A stretch of DNA of 64,000 bases from contig CACVBU010000865.1 of assembly GCA_902728285.1 (NCBI GenBank), positions 95,865 through 159,864 of the forward strand, in the 5' to 3' direction. The position numbers and the translations under genes are program-made. This stretch comes from Clytia hemisphaerica. Its lineage: Eukaryota > Cnidaria > Hydrozoa > Leptothecata > Clytiidae. Under the pieces are notes generated by a model. That model saw only the letters and a program-made list of their open reading frames with translations, ran no database searches and was not told the origin of the DNA. This document shows positions 11,555-19,876 of this stretch, piece by piece (positions within the stretch are counted from its first letter, which is position 1; every line of letters starts with the position of its first letter).

Positions 11555-11800
11555 ACCATTGAGTTTCAAGCCCGAAGGGCTAGAGGTCAATCTCTAACAA
11601 TTCTCAGGCAAGAAAATTGAAGCCTTAAAATATGCGCCGTATTCTTGATGACGGATTGAATCTAGCAATTCCTTTGTTTTCGAGTGATATATTTTTCGAA
11701 ATTAAGCGGTAAATTTTAGTTTCAATCTGTCATTTGTGTAAAAACCAGGCGGGTCGCTCAAGGCCGCGCAACTTTGGTAGGATTTGTTGGCTACAAATCT
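11555..11800 (+). repeat. Dispersed repeat, inverted copy at 61236-61487
   Basis: 'accattgagtttcaagcccg', 'aagggctagagg', 'ctcaggcaag', 'gacggattgaatctagcaat', 'tcctttg', 'aatctgtcatttgtgtaaaa', 'accaggcg' and 'ggtaggatttgttggct' all recur reverse-complemented at 61236-61487. A partial third copy lies at 11962-12045. Unclassified interspersed element without an ORF. Confidence 0.7.
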
Positions 11801-11961
11801 GACTTCAGGTCTGACTCGAAATAGACAAGAGCTCTCAGTCGAATTCACAATGATAAGCTACAAAGAAATCAACCTGAATGGATACTGAAAATTTCAGGGT
11901 CTAGGGTCAAATTTGAGCCTGCATAGAACGAAAGAGTTAAAACGATTCAAATTCAGCCTAA

Positions 11962-12045
11962 ACCATTGAGTTTAAAAAGCCCGAAGGGCTAGAGTCAATC
12001 TTCAATTTTTCTCAGGCAAGGAAAAGTGATACCTTAACATTTGCC
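11962..12045 (+). repeat. Partial copy of the 11555-11800 repeat
   Basis: 'accattgagtttaaaaagcc', 'cgaagggctagag' and 'ctcaggcaaggaaaagtgat' match the beginning of the neighbouring repeat. Confidence 0.65.
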
Positions 12046-12086
12046 CCTATCCGAAAGATTCCCATCTAGCCCCTTCAGGGAAAATG

Positions 12087-12624
12087 TTATATCGGATGGC
12101 CAAAAGTCACCTCACCTTCTTTTCTTTTCTTTCCTATCTCTTATCCTATTTTTCTCTTTTCTGACTGTCTGAGTTTCTGAGACTTAGTTCCTCGTTTCTG
12201 ACTGAGTTTTCATACCTGTCAATCATTTGTCCATCAATTTCGACCTGACTAATTTTCGCACCGAGTGGGATTCGAACCACCACCAAAGAAAGACCTTCAG
12301 ATTCGGAAGCCAGCGCTCTATCCGTTGAGCCATCGCCGCACAGCAAAACCACGCAATTCATAACATATTATACCGAACTGGCAAAAGACGGGGGTAATAT
12401 TATTATAATATGGGTAACAGTACCCCTTTTTTAAACCTGACTGAAATTCGAGCCGTTACTAGCAACCCTGCGGGGCCCAAGGCGCCGAGTATGCACCCGG
12501 CACAGTGACAAGCCGTTACTAGCAACCCTGACCCTACCTAACCCCCGGAAAAGTGACTATCAGCGATCCGTGGATAAAAAAATAAAATTAAAAAACGAAA
12601 GTGACTATTGGCCATCCGATATAA
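12087..12624 (-). mobile_element. TIR element carrying a tRNA-like region
   Basis: The ends are a 24-bp inverted repeat with one mismatch (left TTATATCGGATGGCCAAAAG..., right ...GGCCATCCGATATAA). Inside, on the minus strand, lies a tRNA-like block: A-box-like TGGCTCAACGGATAGAGC near 12322-12340 and B-box GGTTCGAATCC near 12268-12278, followed by a purine-rich tail. A relative at 14801-15324 shares this layout, the tail motif 'ggataagagataggaaa' (there 'ggatagaagataggaaag') and CCCTAAC-like repeats. The anticodon arm is degenerate, so this is not a functional tRNA gene. A pol III promoter origin is inference. Confidence 0.6.
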
Positions 12625-13240
12625 GAGCATCCCCCCTTCAGGGCTTCAAAATCAATGTTTTATACGAGTTGAAGATAGTTGTATCATAACGTAAATGGTT
12701 ACACAAATTATTCACATCTAAATCTGTATACAGTCAAATTAAAAACTCTAACCAGTAGAATACATTTAAAATGAAAGTACACCTTTTCCTAGCTTTATGA
12801 TAAAAAAAATCCTATCCTAAAAAATATGTAGTATGAAATAAGAACGATCTATCTAGAAAATGCCAAACTTTAATTGCTATTTACAAGACTGCCATTTTAA
12901 TCCTTACTGAAAAAAAGAAGCTTTTTTACAACAAAAAGAAGAAACGAGTTCTAAGACAAGTTATGCATTTAATTGATTTATATGGAGAAGTCTATTTCGT
13001 ACTTTTACTGTCAGTAAGGGGCAGAAGGACGTGTTAAAATTAAAATGGTAAAAGCTCTTTGGTTCAAAAGCACAAACTAGGCTTACATCAATAAAAACTG
13101 ATAAAATCTATATAGATATATATATATACATCTACATATATGTTACTGTACAAAATGATGATGTAGAATCAGATAAAATATAAACTGAAAGATAAATGAA
13201 CAAAAAACACGATGAGTCCCATTTGCTCTAAGTCACAAAT
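12625..13240. other. 3' flank of the RPA-like gene, nothing else seen
   Basis: AT-rich sequence with a (TA)n/(ATAC) low-complexity tract at about 13115-13145. It presumably includes the 3' UTR of the RPA-like gene; I did not find an unambiguous polyadenylation signal to commit to. Confidence 0.4.
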
Positions 13241-15956
13241 TTATAAGATTGCAGTAGCAATTCTTGACATTTGTTTGTACTTAACAGAAAGGTCTTTTGT
13301 AACCAGAAGTTTTTCCTCAATGTCGTCTAGATCATTATGATCTGCATTGACCTTTTCAATTAATTGAATGAAAATGTTATGTGGAAATGTGACCATTACA
13401 TTTTCACTACCATTTTTAAAGGAAACTTTGACATCAAAAAATTTCTCACCGAGGAGTGCTTTCATGGGACATTTGTTACACATGCCATACTTGCCAAGCT
13501 TGATAACTTTATGGTTGCAGATGGAACAATAATAATTGGTTTCCAGTTTGTTTATTCCTATTGCAGGGAAGGCAACAATAGTTTCTTGGTTAAGAGAGTT
13601 GTAATTATCATCCAATCTCACCTCATATGATTCATTAGATTGGGTTATCTCGGTGTAGGCCGTTGTGGTCAGATATCTTCCATTGTACGTTTTTACTCTG
13701 AGTTCTTTGAAGCGGTAGGAGCCACTCGCTGTGATCTTCTGTGCATGGTTACCCCACAGAACTAGCCGGATACTTTCTGTTATGGTATTGTCATGAATTC
13801 TTACATTCATCTTTTTCTTTCTGCCGAACTTTGTGTCTTCGTCAAAGGCTTCTCCAACAAGAGTAACATGACACGCAACGTTAATGATACTCTCAAGTGC
13901 GATATTCTCAACATTGATCAAGTCAGTAAATGCATTGACCCATTCTAATTTTTTTGCAACTAAGTTATAAGGAATGTTCATGTCCGAAAACTCAGCATTA
14001 CCTGCAGAACCAAGTTTGAATTTAGTTTGATTTCTGTATTGATCATTTTCAACGGTGAATTTAGAAATTTTGATTGGACAATCCTTGAGTTTGGCTGATG
14101 AAAAGGCTTCATGAAGATCAGGATTGTAGCACACTATATTTGATTCTTGTATACCATTATCAATCACCGCATTGAAATATTTGACTTTTGAGGGGGATGT
14201 TGTGACATCATACAATCTTATGACATAGCCATGGGCCTCTCTTGTTTCAGAATCTAGTATGATAAAAGGACACCTATTAAACATATCCACATTTGGAAAA
14301 TGATGAGCCCAATTTCCAGCTCAAAAAGTATTATTTCTAGAATTGGGGAGACTAAAACAACTTCTCTTTTGGCACCTCTAACAATCAAAGCTGTTTCAAG
14401 ATTTGATTATAAAGGCAAAATAAGTAATATCGCAAGTAAATAATATCCAGAACAAGTATAATATTTAAGTATTTCACGAGAAGTCGTGCGACGGGTAATT
14501 TTGCTGCAATGATATTTAACCAAGGCCAATAAGAGATTCATCATCCAAGAAACAAGTGCATAGAATCTCATTGTAATATCTATAAGCCTGTGATTTAAGC
14601 CCATTCAAGCAGAAAAATTGGTCATTACCTGCAAAGCTCATTCTTTGTTTTTTAGGAGTTGAAGGAGGAGGGGCTTCATTATCATCCTCAGTAGATCCTG
14701 AAATTTAAAAATACAAAAGCATGAGTTGCTATTTTTTTGGCGAAGAATACTTTGGTATGTTGGAATAATTTAAATTAATTTTGGCAACTTTCTTCGCCTA
14801 GGTTGGCAAACGATATCATCCACCAGGATGCATCCTCTCTTATTTTCCACCTATTTTCTACTTTCCTATCTTCTATCCTGATTTTCTGACTTTCTCTAGT
14901 GTTTCTAATTGTTTTCTAAGTATTTTTCTGAAATTTGCCCGTACCGGTGAAATAGGTCTCCGACCCCGGCTCGAACCACCAAATACAAGCAACCTTGGTT
15001 TACAAACCCAATGCCTAACCGCTAGCGCCAACGTGACACGGCCAAATGCTGTCATTCACAAATACTTTTAGTGTGTAATTTACAGACCTTTATTAAGAAA
15101 GCTCCCAACCCTACCGGTGCCCCTACAAGGATCCCTACGGGGATCCCTACAAGGATCCCTAAGTTAGGTCACAGGGTACGGATGCCCCTAAAAAGGCCTT
15201 CGGCCTTATATTGTGACTCTCGAGCTCCAACCCTAACCCTAACTGATAATAACCGAACCCCCGTCTAGGTCCGTAGATTGAAAAATTTCACTTGCATCCT
15301 GGTGGATGATATCGTCTGCCAACCCTTCGCCTAACCAAAATAGGGCAAAATATCATTTTGCCGTCGACAACAGACAGAAAATCTCACCAAAAATGAAAAT
15401 TGCCTGAAGCGATGTGAAATAAAATATGCATGTAATGCAAAAAAATTTCATAGCAGCGGGGAGAATGGTACATGTAACAGACCCTTAGTTTACCCCTGGA
15501 GAATGTCATTTCTCAAAAATTCCTGTACTTCTTTAATTAAGACCTATTTATCTTCTTTTTTCTTCTCAGAAAAAAACCTTTGGCGTATCCCTTCCTGTAG
15601 CTATAAAACTTTGACCTAAATTCAATCTAATACATGAAGAAGAAAGTCTTACTTCCAGGAGAGTTGATTTTTGCAGGTTCAACTTGTCTTGAGTCTGTAG
15701 AATGGTTAGTGACTTGGTTGGAGTCTGTAGAATGGTTAGTGACTTGGTTGGAGTCTGTAGAATAAATAAAAAATGCTGATTCAGTTCGTGGGTTTCAAGC
15801 AAAGCAAAAGGGCAAATAATGGCCAACAGAGTTTCTTAGAGTAAAGGAATAGTTTTTTTGTAAATCAACAAAACCATATTTTCCCTGTGATTACAAAACA
15901 GTTAATTGCTTATTACCTGAATCCGTTTTGAATTGAAGTTTTGTCTTTTTGGGCAT
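13241..15956 (-). CDS. RPA1-like ssDNA-binding protein, 4 exons
   Basis: Exons 15917-15956, 15653-15754, 14629-14697 and 13241-14319, all joined in phase 1, give 429 residues. The start is MPKKTKLQFKTDS. Exon 3 encodes STEDDNEAPPPSTPKKQRMSF, which includes a nuclear-localisation-like KKQR. Exon 4 starts AGNWAHHFPNVDMFNRCPF and carries OB-fold sequence (DVTTSPSKVKYFNAVIDNG; NVRIHDNTITESIRLVLWGN) and a zinc ribbon CSICNHKV...GMCNKC (Cys near residues 335, 338, 351, 354), as in the C-terminal DNA-binding region of RPA1. Expected role: binding single-stranded DNA in the nucleus. It is shorter than cellular RPA1, which has four OB folds, and resembles the RPA-like proteins linked to Helitron/Helentron transposons. 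It starts 495 bp beyond the Helentron stop on the same strand. Host paralogue versus element-borne gene is unresolved. Intron 2 contains the TIR element at 14801-15324. Confidence 0.82.
14801..15324 (-). mobile_element. TIR element with tRNA-like region, 9-bp target duplication
   Basis: Terminal inverted repeats of about 32 bp with one mismatch (left GGTTGGCAAACGATATCATC..., right ...GATATCGTCTGCCAACC) are flanked by the direct repeat CTTCGCCTA (14792-14800 and 15325-15333). A 9-bp duplication fits Mutator-like or Merlin-like transposition. Inside on the minus strand is a tRNA-like block with A-box-like GGCGCTAGCGGTTAGGC and B-box GGTTCGAGCC, then a purine-rich tail. It sits within intron 2 of the RPA-like gene. 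Confidence 0.72.
15691..15763 (-). repeat. 30-bp tandem repeat overlapping a splice acceptor
   Basis: Two full 30-bp copies (15691-15720, 15721-15750) and a 13-bp third copy, each containing the acceptor TTCTACAG|ACTC. All three acceptors keep the RPA-like reading frame. Using the upstream one adds two copies of DSNQVTNHST before DSRQVEPAK. Confidence 0.85.
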
Positions 15957-16450
15957 TTTGCTTTCAAAAATACGAGTGGTAGAACAATGTCCGAACTTGT
16001 CGAAGGTTAACCGCGAAGAAAGGAACAGCATGGTTTTGAAATTAGCCAAATGACCATTAGACACGTGACAACCATATTAGATTTGATTGGACTAGAATGA
16101 ATCAAGCAACTCGATTGGTCAGTTTTCATTGAAGGTTTCATTTTCCTTAAATTTCAGCACGTGATCATTTCTTCCAAACGCCAATGGAAAGAAAAACGAC
16201 CGCCCGCAGGCGATCGCCAATAATGCCCCGCCACAAGCGCGTCGAATGCTATGCTACCTTTATCCGGGAAAACTTCGTCGGGGAAAAGTGACGAAATTTT
16301 GGCCAAGTAAGTGACGAATATTTTTCCCCGACGAAAATTTTCCTCGACGAAGTTTTCCCCGATAATATCACTGTAAGCTAAGGGTGGCTAGGCTAAAATA
16401 TCGGACGGCGGGTCCAGGGAAAACGCATACAGTAAAGGCAGACAGTTAAA
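15957..16450. other. Spacer between RPA-like gene and Helentron ORF2
   Basis: Contains the inverted repeat at 16265-16361 and must contain the 5' end of the RPA-like gene, the 3' flank of the Helentron, or both. No ORF. More GC-rich than its surroundings around 16180-16270. Confidence 0.45.
16265..16361. repeat. Inverted repeat, possible Helentron 3' structure
   Basis: Left arm CGGGAAAACTTCGTCGGGGA... (16265-16287) is the near-perfect reverse complement of 16338-16361, with one mismatch and one extra base. Between them is a second, partial copy of the right arm (TTTTCCCCGACGAA). Helentrons carry structured 3' ends, so this could be the terminus about 90 bp past the stop of ORF2; equally it could be an unrelated repeat. 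Loosely similar sequence occurs at 53218-53300. Confidence 0.5.
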
Positions 16451-19400
16451 TCATTTTTCACCTAGTTTTCTAAATATTATTTGGATGGCCTCATGATCAG
16501 AATAATATATACTGTGAATAGAGGTAGTGATTTTAAATATTGACAGTAAGTCTTTGTGGATATAAACGTGATCGATTAATGAACCGGAAACATGGGTTGG
16601 TTTTTTAACAATCATCTCGTAATCTTGTAAAAAAGTTTTTAAAAAGTTCGATTCTTCAGTAAAATAGTTTTTGTTAAAGTCTCCTAAGATAATGTGAACT
16701 TTGTCAACAGTTCCTTGGAGGTGTTGGATCATGTATAGAAAGTGATCATTAGCAAGATTTTGTTGACGATATAGGAGGATGGTATTGATGGGAAATTGTA
16801 GGACTTCATCCATTATAGTGTATTGCGTTGCTCCTGGTATATTGTAAGTATCTAGTAGTTCTGTTCTTTCATTGTAAGCAATAGCTGTGTTAGAGTATTT
16901 GTGTTCTGCCGTATTATTCATGTATAATGAAAATGGTTTGAGTGAAGTTTTGATTTGACTAGTATCTAATCCATTTGTCAACTGTGTTTCTGTCATACAA
17001 ATAATGCTACTGCCAGTTAATATCTTATCAGATACTACATCGGCTGCATGTTTATGCAAAGACCGAACATTTATAAGAGACATGATATAATCACTTTCAC
17101 CCTTTTCAAGATTTGGATTGGTGTCAAGGCATAGGTTTGTTCTCATTTGATTGTATTCATCTGTAGCTTTTTCGTCGCACTTAATAATATTTGGTCTAAG
17201 AGTCCCTACTAAGTATAAGCCCTGTAATGTTGTAACACGGCTCAAAGCAACATAAACTTGACCTGGTTTGAATGCTCTTTGTCCGAATAGATTCATATTA
17301 AAAACGATTTGTGAGAAGGTTTTCCCTTGAACTTTATGGACGGTACAAGCCCATGATAACATCAATGGGAACTGTATTCGTTTCACAGAGGGATATTGCC
17401 TTGTTGTTTTTACTCCGAATTCTTTTTCTACTTTTTCTATTGGTACAAGATTATTAGCTCTCCCGTAGGTATCATTAGTCTTTGCTTTGATACCAATATC
17501 GTCACTTTCCATTTTTAAGTAAATGCGCTTCACTTTTCTCTCAGTGTCAAATTTGATATATTGGATTGTTCCAATTTGGCCGTTGCAAAGTTTGTCCTCG
17601 ACGTCTATATTAGATGTTACCATAACTTTTGCTCCAAATTTGAAAATGAATTTATGTGCTAGGCCTCCTGTTTGCATTTGACCTCGGTTATAGACTGAAG
17701 TCATATCAGCATTGCTTATTCCTCTAGGAAATTTATCAACTGAAACAACTTCTATTTCTTCACCAGGAAGTTCATTTAATTTCAATTTATTGTGATTATC
17801 GACAGGTTTATTTTCTGCCCACAGATGAATAGCGTCTTTTGGATAACAAGGATCGTTCTGTGTAACAATTCTTTGAGAAAGAATTTCTAAATCATTTTCT
17901 TCAACTACACCGACTCTGATATTGTTTAAAATATCGATAAACACTTGATCGCCTCTTTGTCTCATGACCTCCATAAGTTCAACTATTCTAAATTTTCGCC
18001 ATAAATGGTCAATATTTAGCATTCTATCTTCGAAAAGTGAAAATATTTGCCCACCTTTAATTGGAGGCAGTTGATAAAAATCTCCACAAGTTATAATAGG
18101 GATACCAGAAAATGGAATGTCTGTATCAAAGATTTCACAAAGTCGTTGATTTATGTGGAGTAAACGAAATTTGGATACCATGGATATTTCGTCTATGATT
18201 ATTACTCGTAATTCTGAAAGGCGTTCCCTGAATTTAGATGTAAGTTGGGAAGATAGTTTAGGGATGATTTTCGAAAATTCGTATCTTGGGTCAGAAGGTA
18301 TGCTAAGTGTTGAATTAAGTGTCGAGCCCGTCACATTAACTGCAGCAACACCCGTTGGTGCCATAATAAGAAGTCTCTCCTTCGCTGCATTTCTTGCTCC
18401 ATACGTCAAAGATTTTTGCAAATAAAACTTTATTGTGTTTAGAGTGTACGATTTTCCACAACCTGCACTACCTGTTAAAAAGATATAGAAGGGATTCGGT
18501 TTTTCAATTGTGTTTGTTCTTAATTGCTGGAATGACTGCCTGCTCCAGCGTACAACAAAATCAAAAAGTTCTCTTTGTTTATCATTGAGTGATCTTATTC
18601 TAATATTTAATTCTTCGTCAGATATCAATGGCTCAATAGTCTGTACAGAGACACCTCCGTGATAATCATTGTCATTTTCCATTTCATCATCTGTTTCTTC
18701 TTCCATAATATTGTTTTGTCGGACTTCATCATTTTCTTGCTCTCCGTAGATATCAAAACCTCTTGGATTCTCATGAAAATTCAACATTGCATCTTCAACG
18801 ACATCCGCAAAAGGTTCAAAGATTGCTTTGTTTCTATTTACTATCTGTAACACTTCAGGTGATAGTAATTTTTCTGTATATGTCAATTGTGGACCTTTTA
18901 GCTCTTGTTCGTCTCTAAAAGGATAAAACATAAATAACAAATGGTGAGCATATTTTTCTGGTTTTTTTTCTCTGCTCGGTACATGGTATCTCAAAACACA
19001 TTTAGTTTTTCGCAATTTCAGACGTTCTTTTGAATTTGATTTCAAGGGAAACGATGATGGTAAACGAAGGTCGACTGCTTCTGTCTGTTCTATTTCTTCA
19101 AGAATTTCAGGTTGGTAGTCATTTTCTATTTCCTTGTTTTTAGAATCCAAAGTATAATTTGCCATAAACTCTGCGTAGCAAATATGCTCTAATGAAGGAT
19201 ATTTACGTTTGTAACAACTTGAAGTTGGTCTATCTAAATATCGATCTAACATGTTCCTTTTAAAAACATTCGTGTCATTCTCATCCATCTTCGAAATCTC
19301 ATCTTGACTTTTACATACACGGTAACGGTTTTCTGGCAAATTACTGTTTGCAAAAATGACTGCTGGAGATGTTTTTCTCAGCCATATTTCTGGAAGCACA

Positions 19401-19750
19401 ATAGAAACTGCTTCTTGGATGGACATTTCCCGGTGTGTTCTGTAGGCTCTCGATATAGATTTCATCTTTTCTTTAAGAGATTGATTAGATTCTAAAGCTT
19501 CTTTTGCAGCTTGTTTCATTGCTTCTGTTGATTCGTCTTCAGATTTTGAAATATACGCACACATATAAGAAACACATCTATGATAATCTAGAACAGGCTG
19601 TAAGTCCATGTTGGCTTCCCAAGCACGCAGTCCTTCCTCAAAGTAATTATTCACAAAGCAGGCGGCTGTTGATCGCTTGTAATGTATTTGAAAGCCTTTA
19701 TCTGTAGAAATAGCTAAGTTCTCATAATAAACTTTTTTTTCAATTCCCAA
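16451..19750 (-). CDS. Helentron ORF2: Rep Tyr motif, PIF1-type helicase, EEP nuclease
   Basis: About 1099 residues. Residues 54-69 (LDYHRCVSYMCAYISK) carry the tyrosines of the HUH/Rep active site whose histidines lie in ORF1. The helicase follows: Walker A GSAGCGKS (427-434), VAAVNVTGSTLNS, Walker B VIIIDE (516-521), GDFYQLPP (556-563), then FPLMLSWACTVHKVQGKTF and VYVALSRVTTLQGLYLVG, the PIF1/RecD-like motif set. The last 200 residues are an exonuclease/endonuclease/phosphatase domain (SLINVRSLHKH, CMTETQLTNG, HIILGDFNKNYF, SLIDHVYI, YYSDHEAI), similar to the endonuclease of CR1-type non-LTR retrotransposons. Role: nicking, strand transfer and unwinding during rolling-circle transposition. 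The first Met at 19750 is internal; the frame continues upstream to the stop at 19853-19855, so this is the C-terminal half of one polyprotein. Confidence 0.9.
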   Translation of the reverse strand: MGIEKKVYYENLAISTDKGFQIHYKRSTAACFVNNYFEEGLRAWEANMDLQPVLDYHRCVSYMCAYISKSEDESTEAMKQAAKEALESNQSLKEKMKSISRAYRTHREMSIQEAVSIVLPEIWLRKTSPAVIFANSNLPENRYRVCKSQDEISKMDENDTNVFKRNMLDRYLDRPTSSCYKRKYPSLEHICYAEFMANYTLDSKNKEIENDYQPEILEEIEQTEAVDLRLPSSFPLKSNSKERLKLRKTKCVLRYHVPSREKKPEKYAHHLLFMFYPFRDEQELKGPQLTYTEKLLSPEVLQIVNRNKAIFEPFADVVEDAMLNFHENPRGFDIYGEQENDEVRQNNIMEEETDDEMENDNDYHGGVSVQTIEPLISDEELNIRIRSLNDKQRELFDFVVRWSRQSFQQLRTNTIEKPNPFYIFLTGSAGCGKSYTLNTIKFYLQKSLTYGARNAAKERLLIMAPTGVAAVNVTGSTLNSTLSIPSDPRYEFSKIIPKLSSQLTSKFRERLSELRVIIIDEISMVSKFRLLHINQRLCEIFDTDIPFSGIPIITCGDFYQLPPIKGGQIFSLFEDRMLNIDHLWRKFRIVELMEVMRQRGDQVFIDILNNIRVGVVEENDLEILSQRIVTQNDPCYPKDAIHLWAENKPVDNHNKLKLNELPGEEIEVVSVDKFPRGISNADMTSVYNRGQMQTGGLAHKFIFKFGAKVMVTSNIDVEDKLCNGQIGTIQYIKFDTERKVKRIYLKMESDDIGIKAKTNDTYGRANNLVPIEKVEKEFGVKTTRQYPSVKRIQFPLMLSWACTVHKVQGKTFSQIVFNMNLFGQRAFKPGQVYVALSRVTTLQGLYLVGTLRPNIIKCDEKATDEYNQMRTNLCLDTNPNLEKGESDYIMSLINVRSLHKHAADVVSDKILTGSSIICMTETQLTNGLDTSQIKTSLKPFSLYMNNTAEHKYSNTAIAYNERTELLDTYNIPGATQYTIMDEVLQFPINTILLYRQQNLANDHFLYMIQHLQGTVDKVHIILGDFNKNYFTEESNFLKTFLQDYEMIVKKPTHVSGSLIDHVYIHKDLLSIFKITTSIHSIYYSDHEAIQIIFRKLGEK

Positions 19751-19834
19751 TTCTTCTAATATTTCATTTATTGATTTTGGTTTTCTATAGTTATCCTTTG
19801 CTGGATCATGTACGTTATTAAATCTTGGGTCAAA

Positions 19835-19876
19835 GTTTTTATCAATATACTCTTAGTTTTTATCAATATACTCTTT
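19835..19876 (-). repeat. 21-bp tandem duplication containing the disrupting stop
   Basis: Two adjacent 21-bp copies (19835-19855 and 19856-19876) match at 20 positions. On the minus strand the codon that is AAA (Lys, 19874-19876) in one copy is TAA (19853-19855) in the other. The length is a multiple of three, so the reading frame is unchanged on both sides and only the stop separates ORF1 from ORF2. Confidence 0.9.

Noticed and set aside
12263-12345. tRNA gene (Arg-like) on the minus strand
   Set aside because: A and B boxes are good, but the anticodon stem does not pair properly and an extra stretch lies before the T arm. It is embedded in a TIR element, so it was treated as a tRNA-derived repeat.
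14960-15050. tRNA gene (Thr-like) on the minus strand
   Set aside because: B box deviates and the acceptor ends do not pair. It lies inside a transposon with target duplication and a shared tail.
15225-15247. Interstitial telomere sequence (CCCTAA)n
   Set aside because: Only about two units and present within a transposon; not evidence of a telomere.
15071-15268. Pro/Thr repeat ORF (ITR...GIPTRIP)
   Set aside because: Produced by 'ggatccctac' and CCCTAAC repeats inside the TIR element; not a gene.
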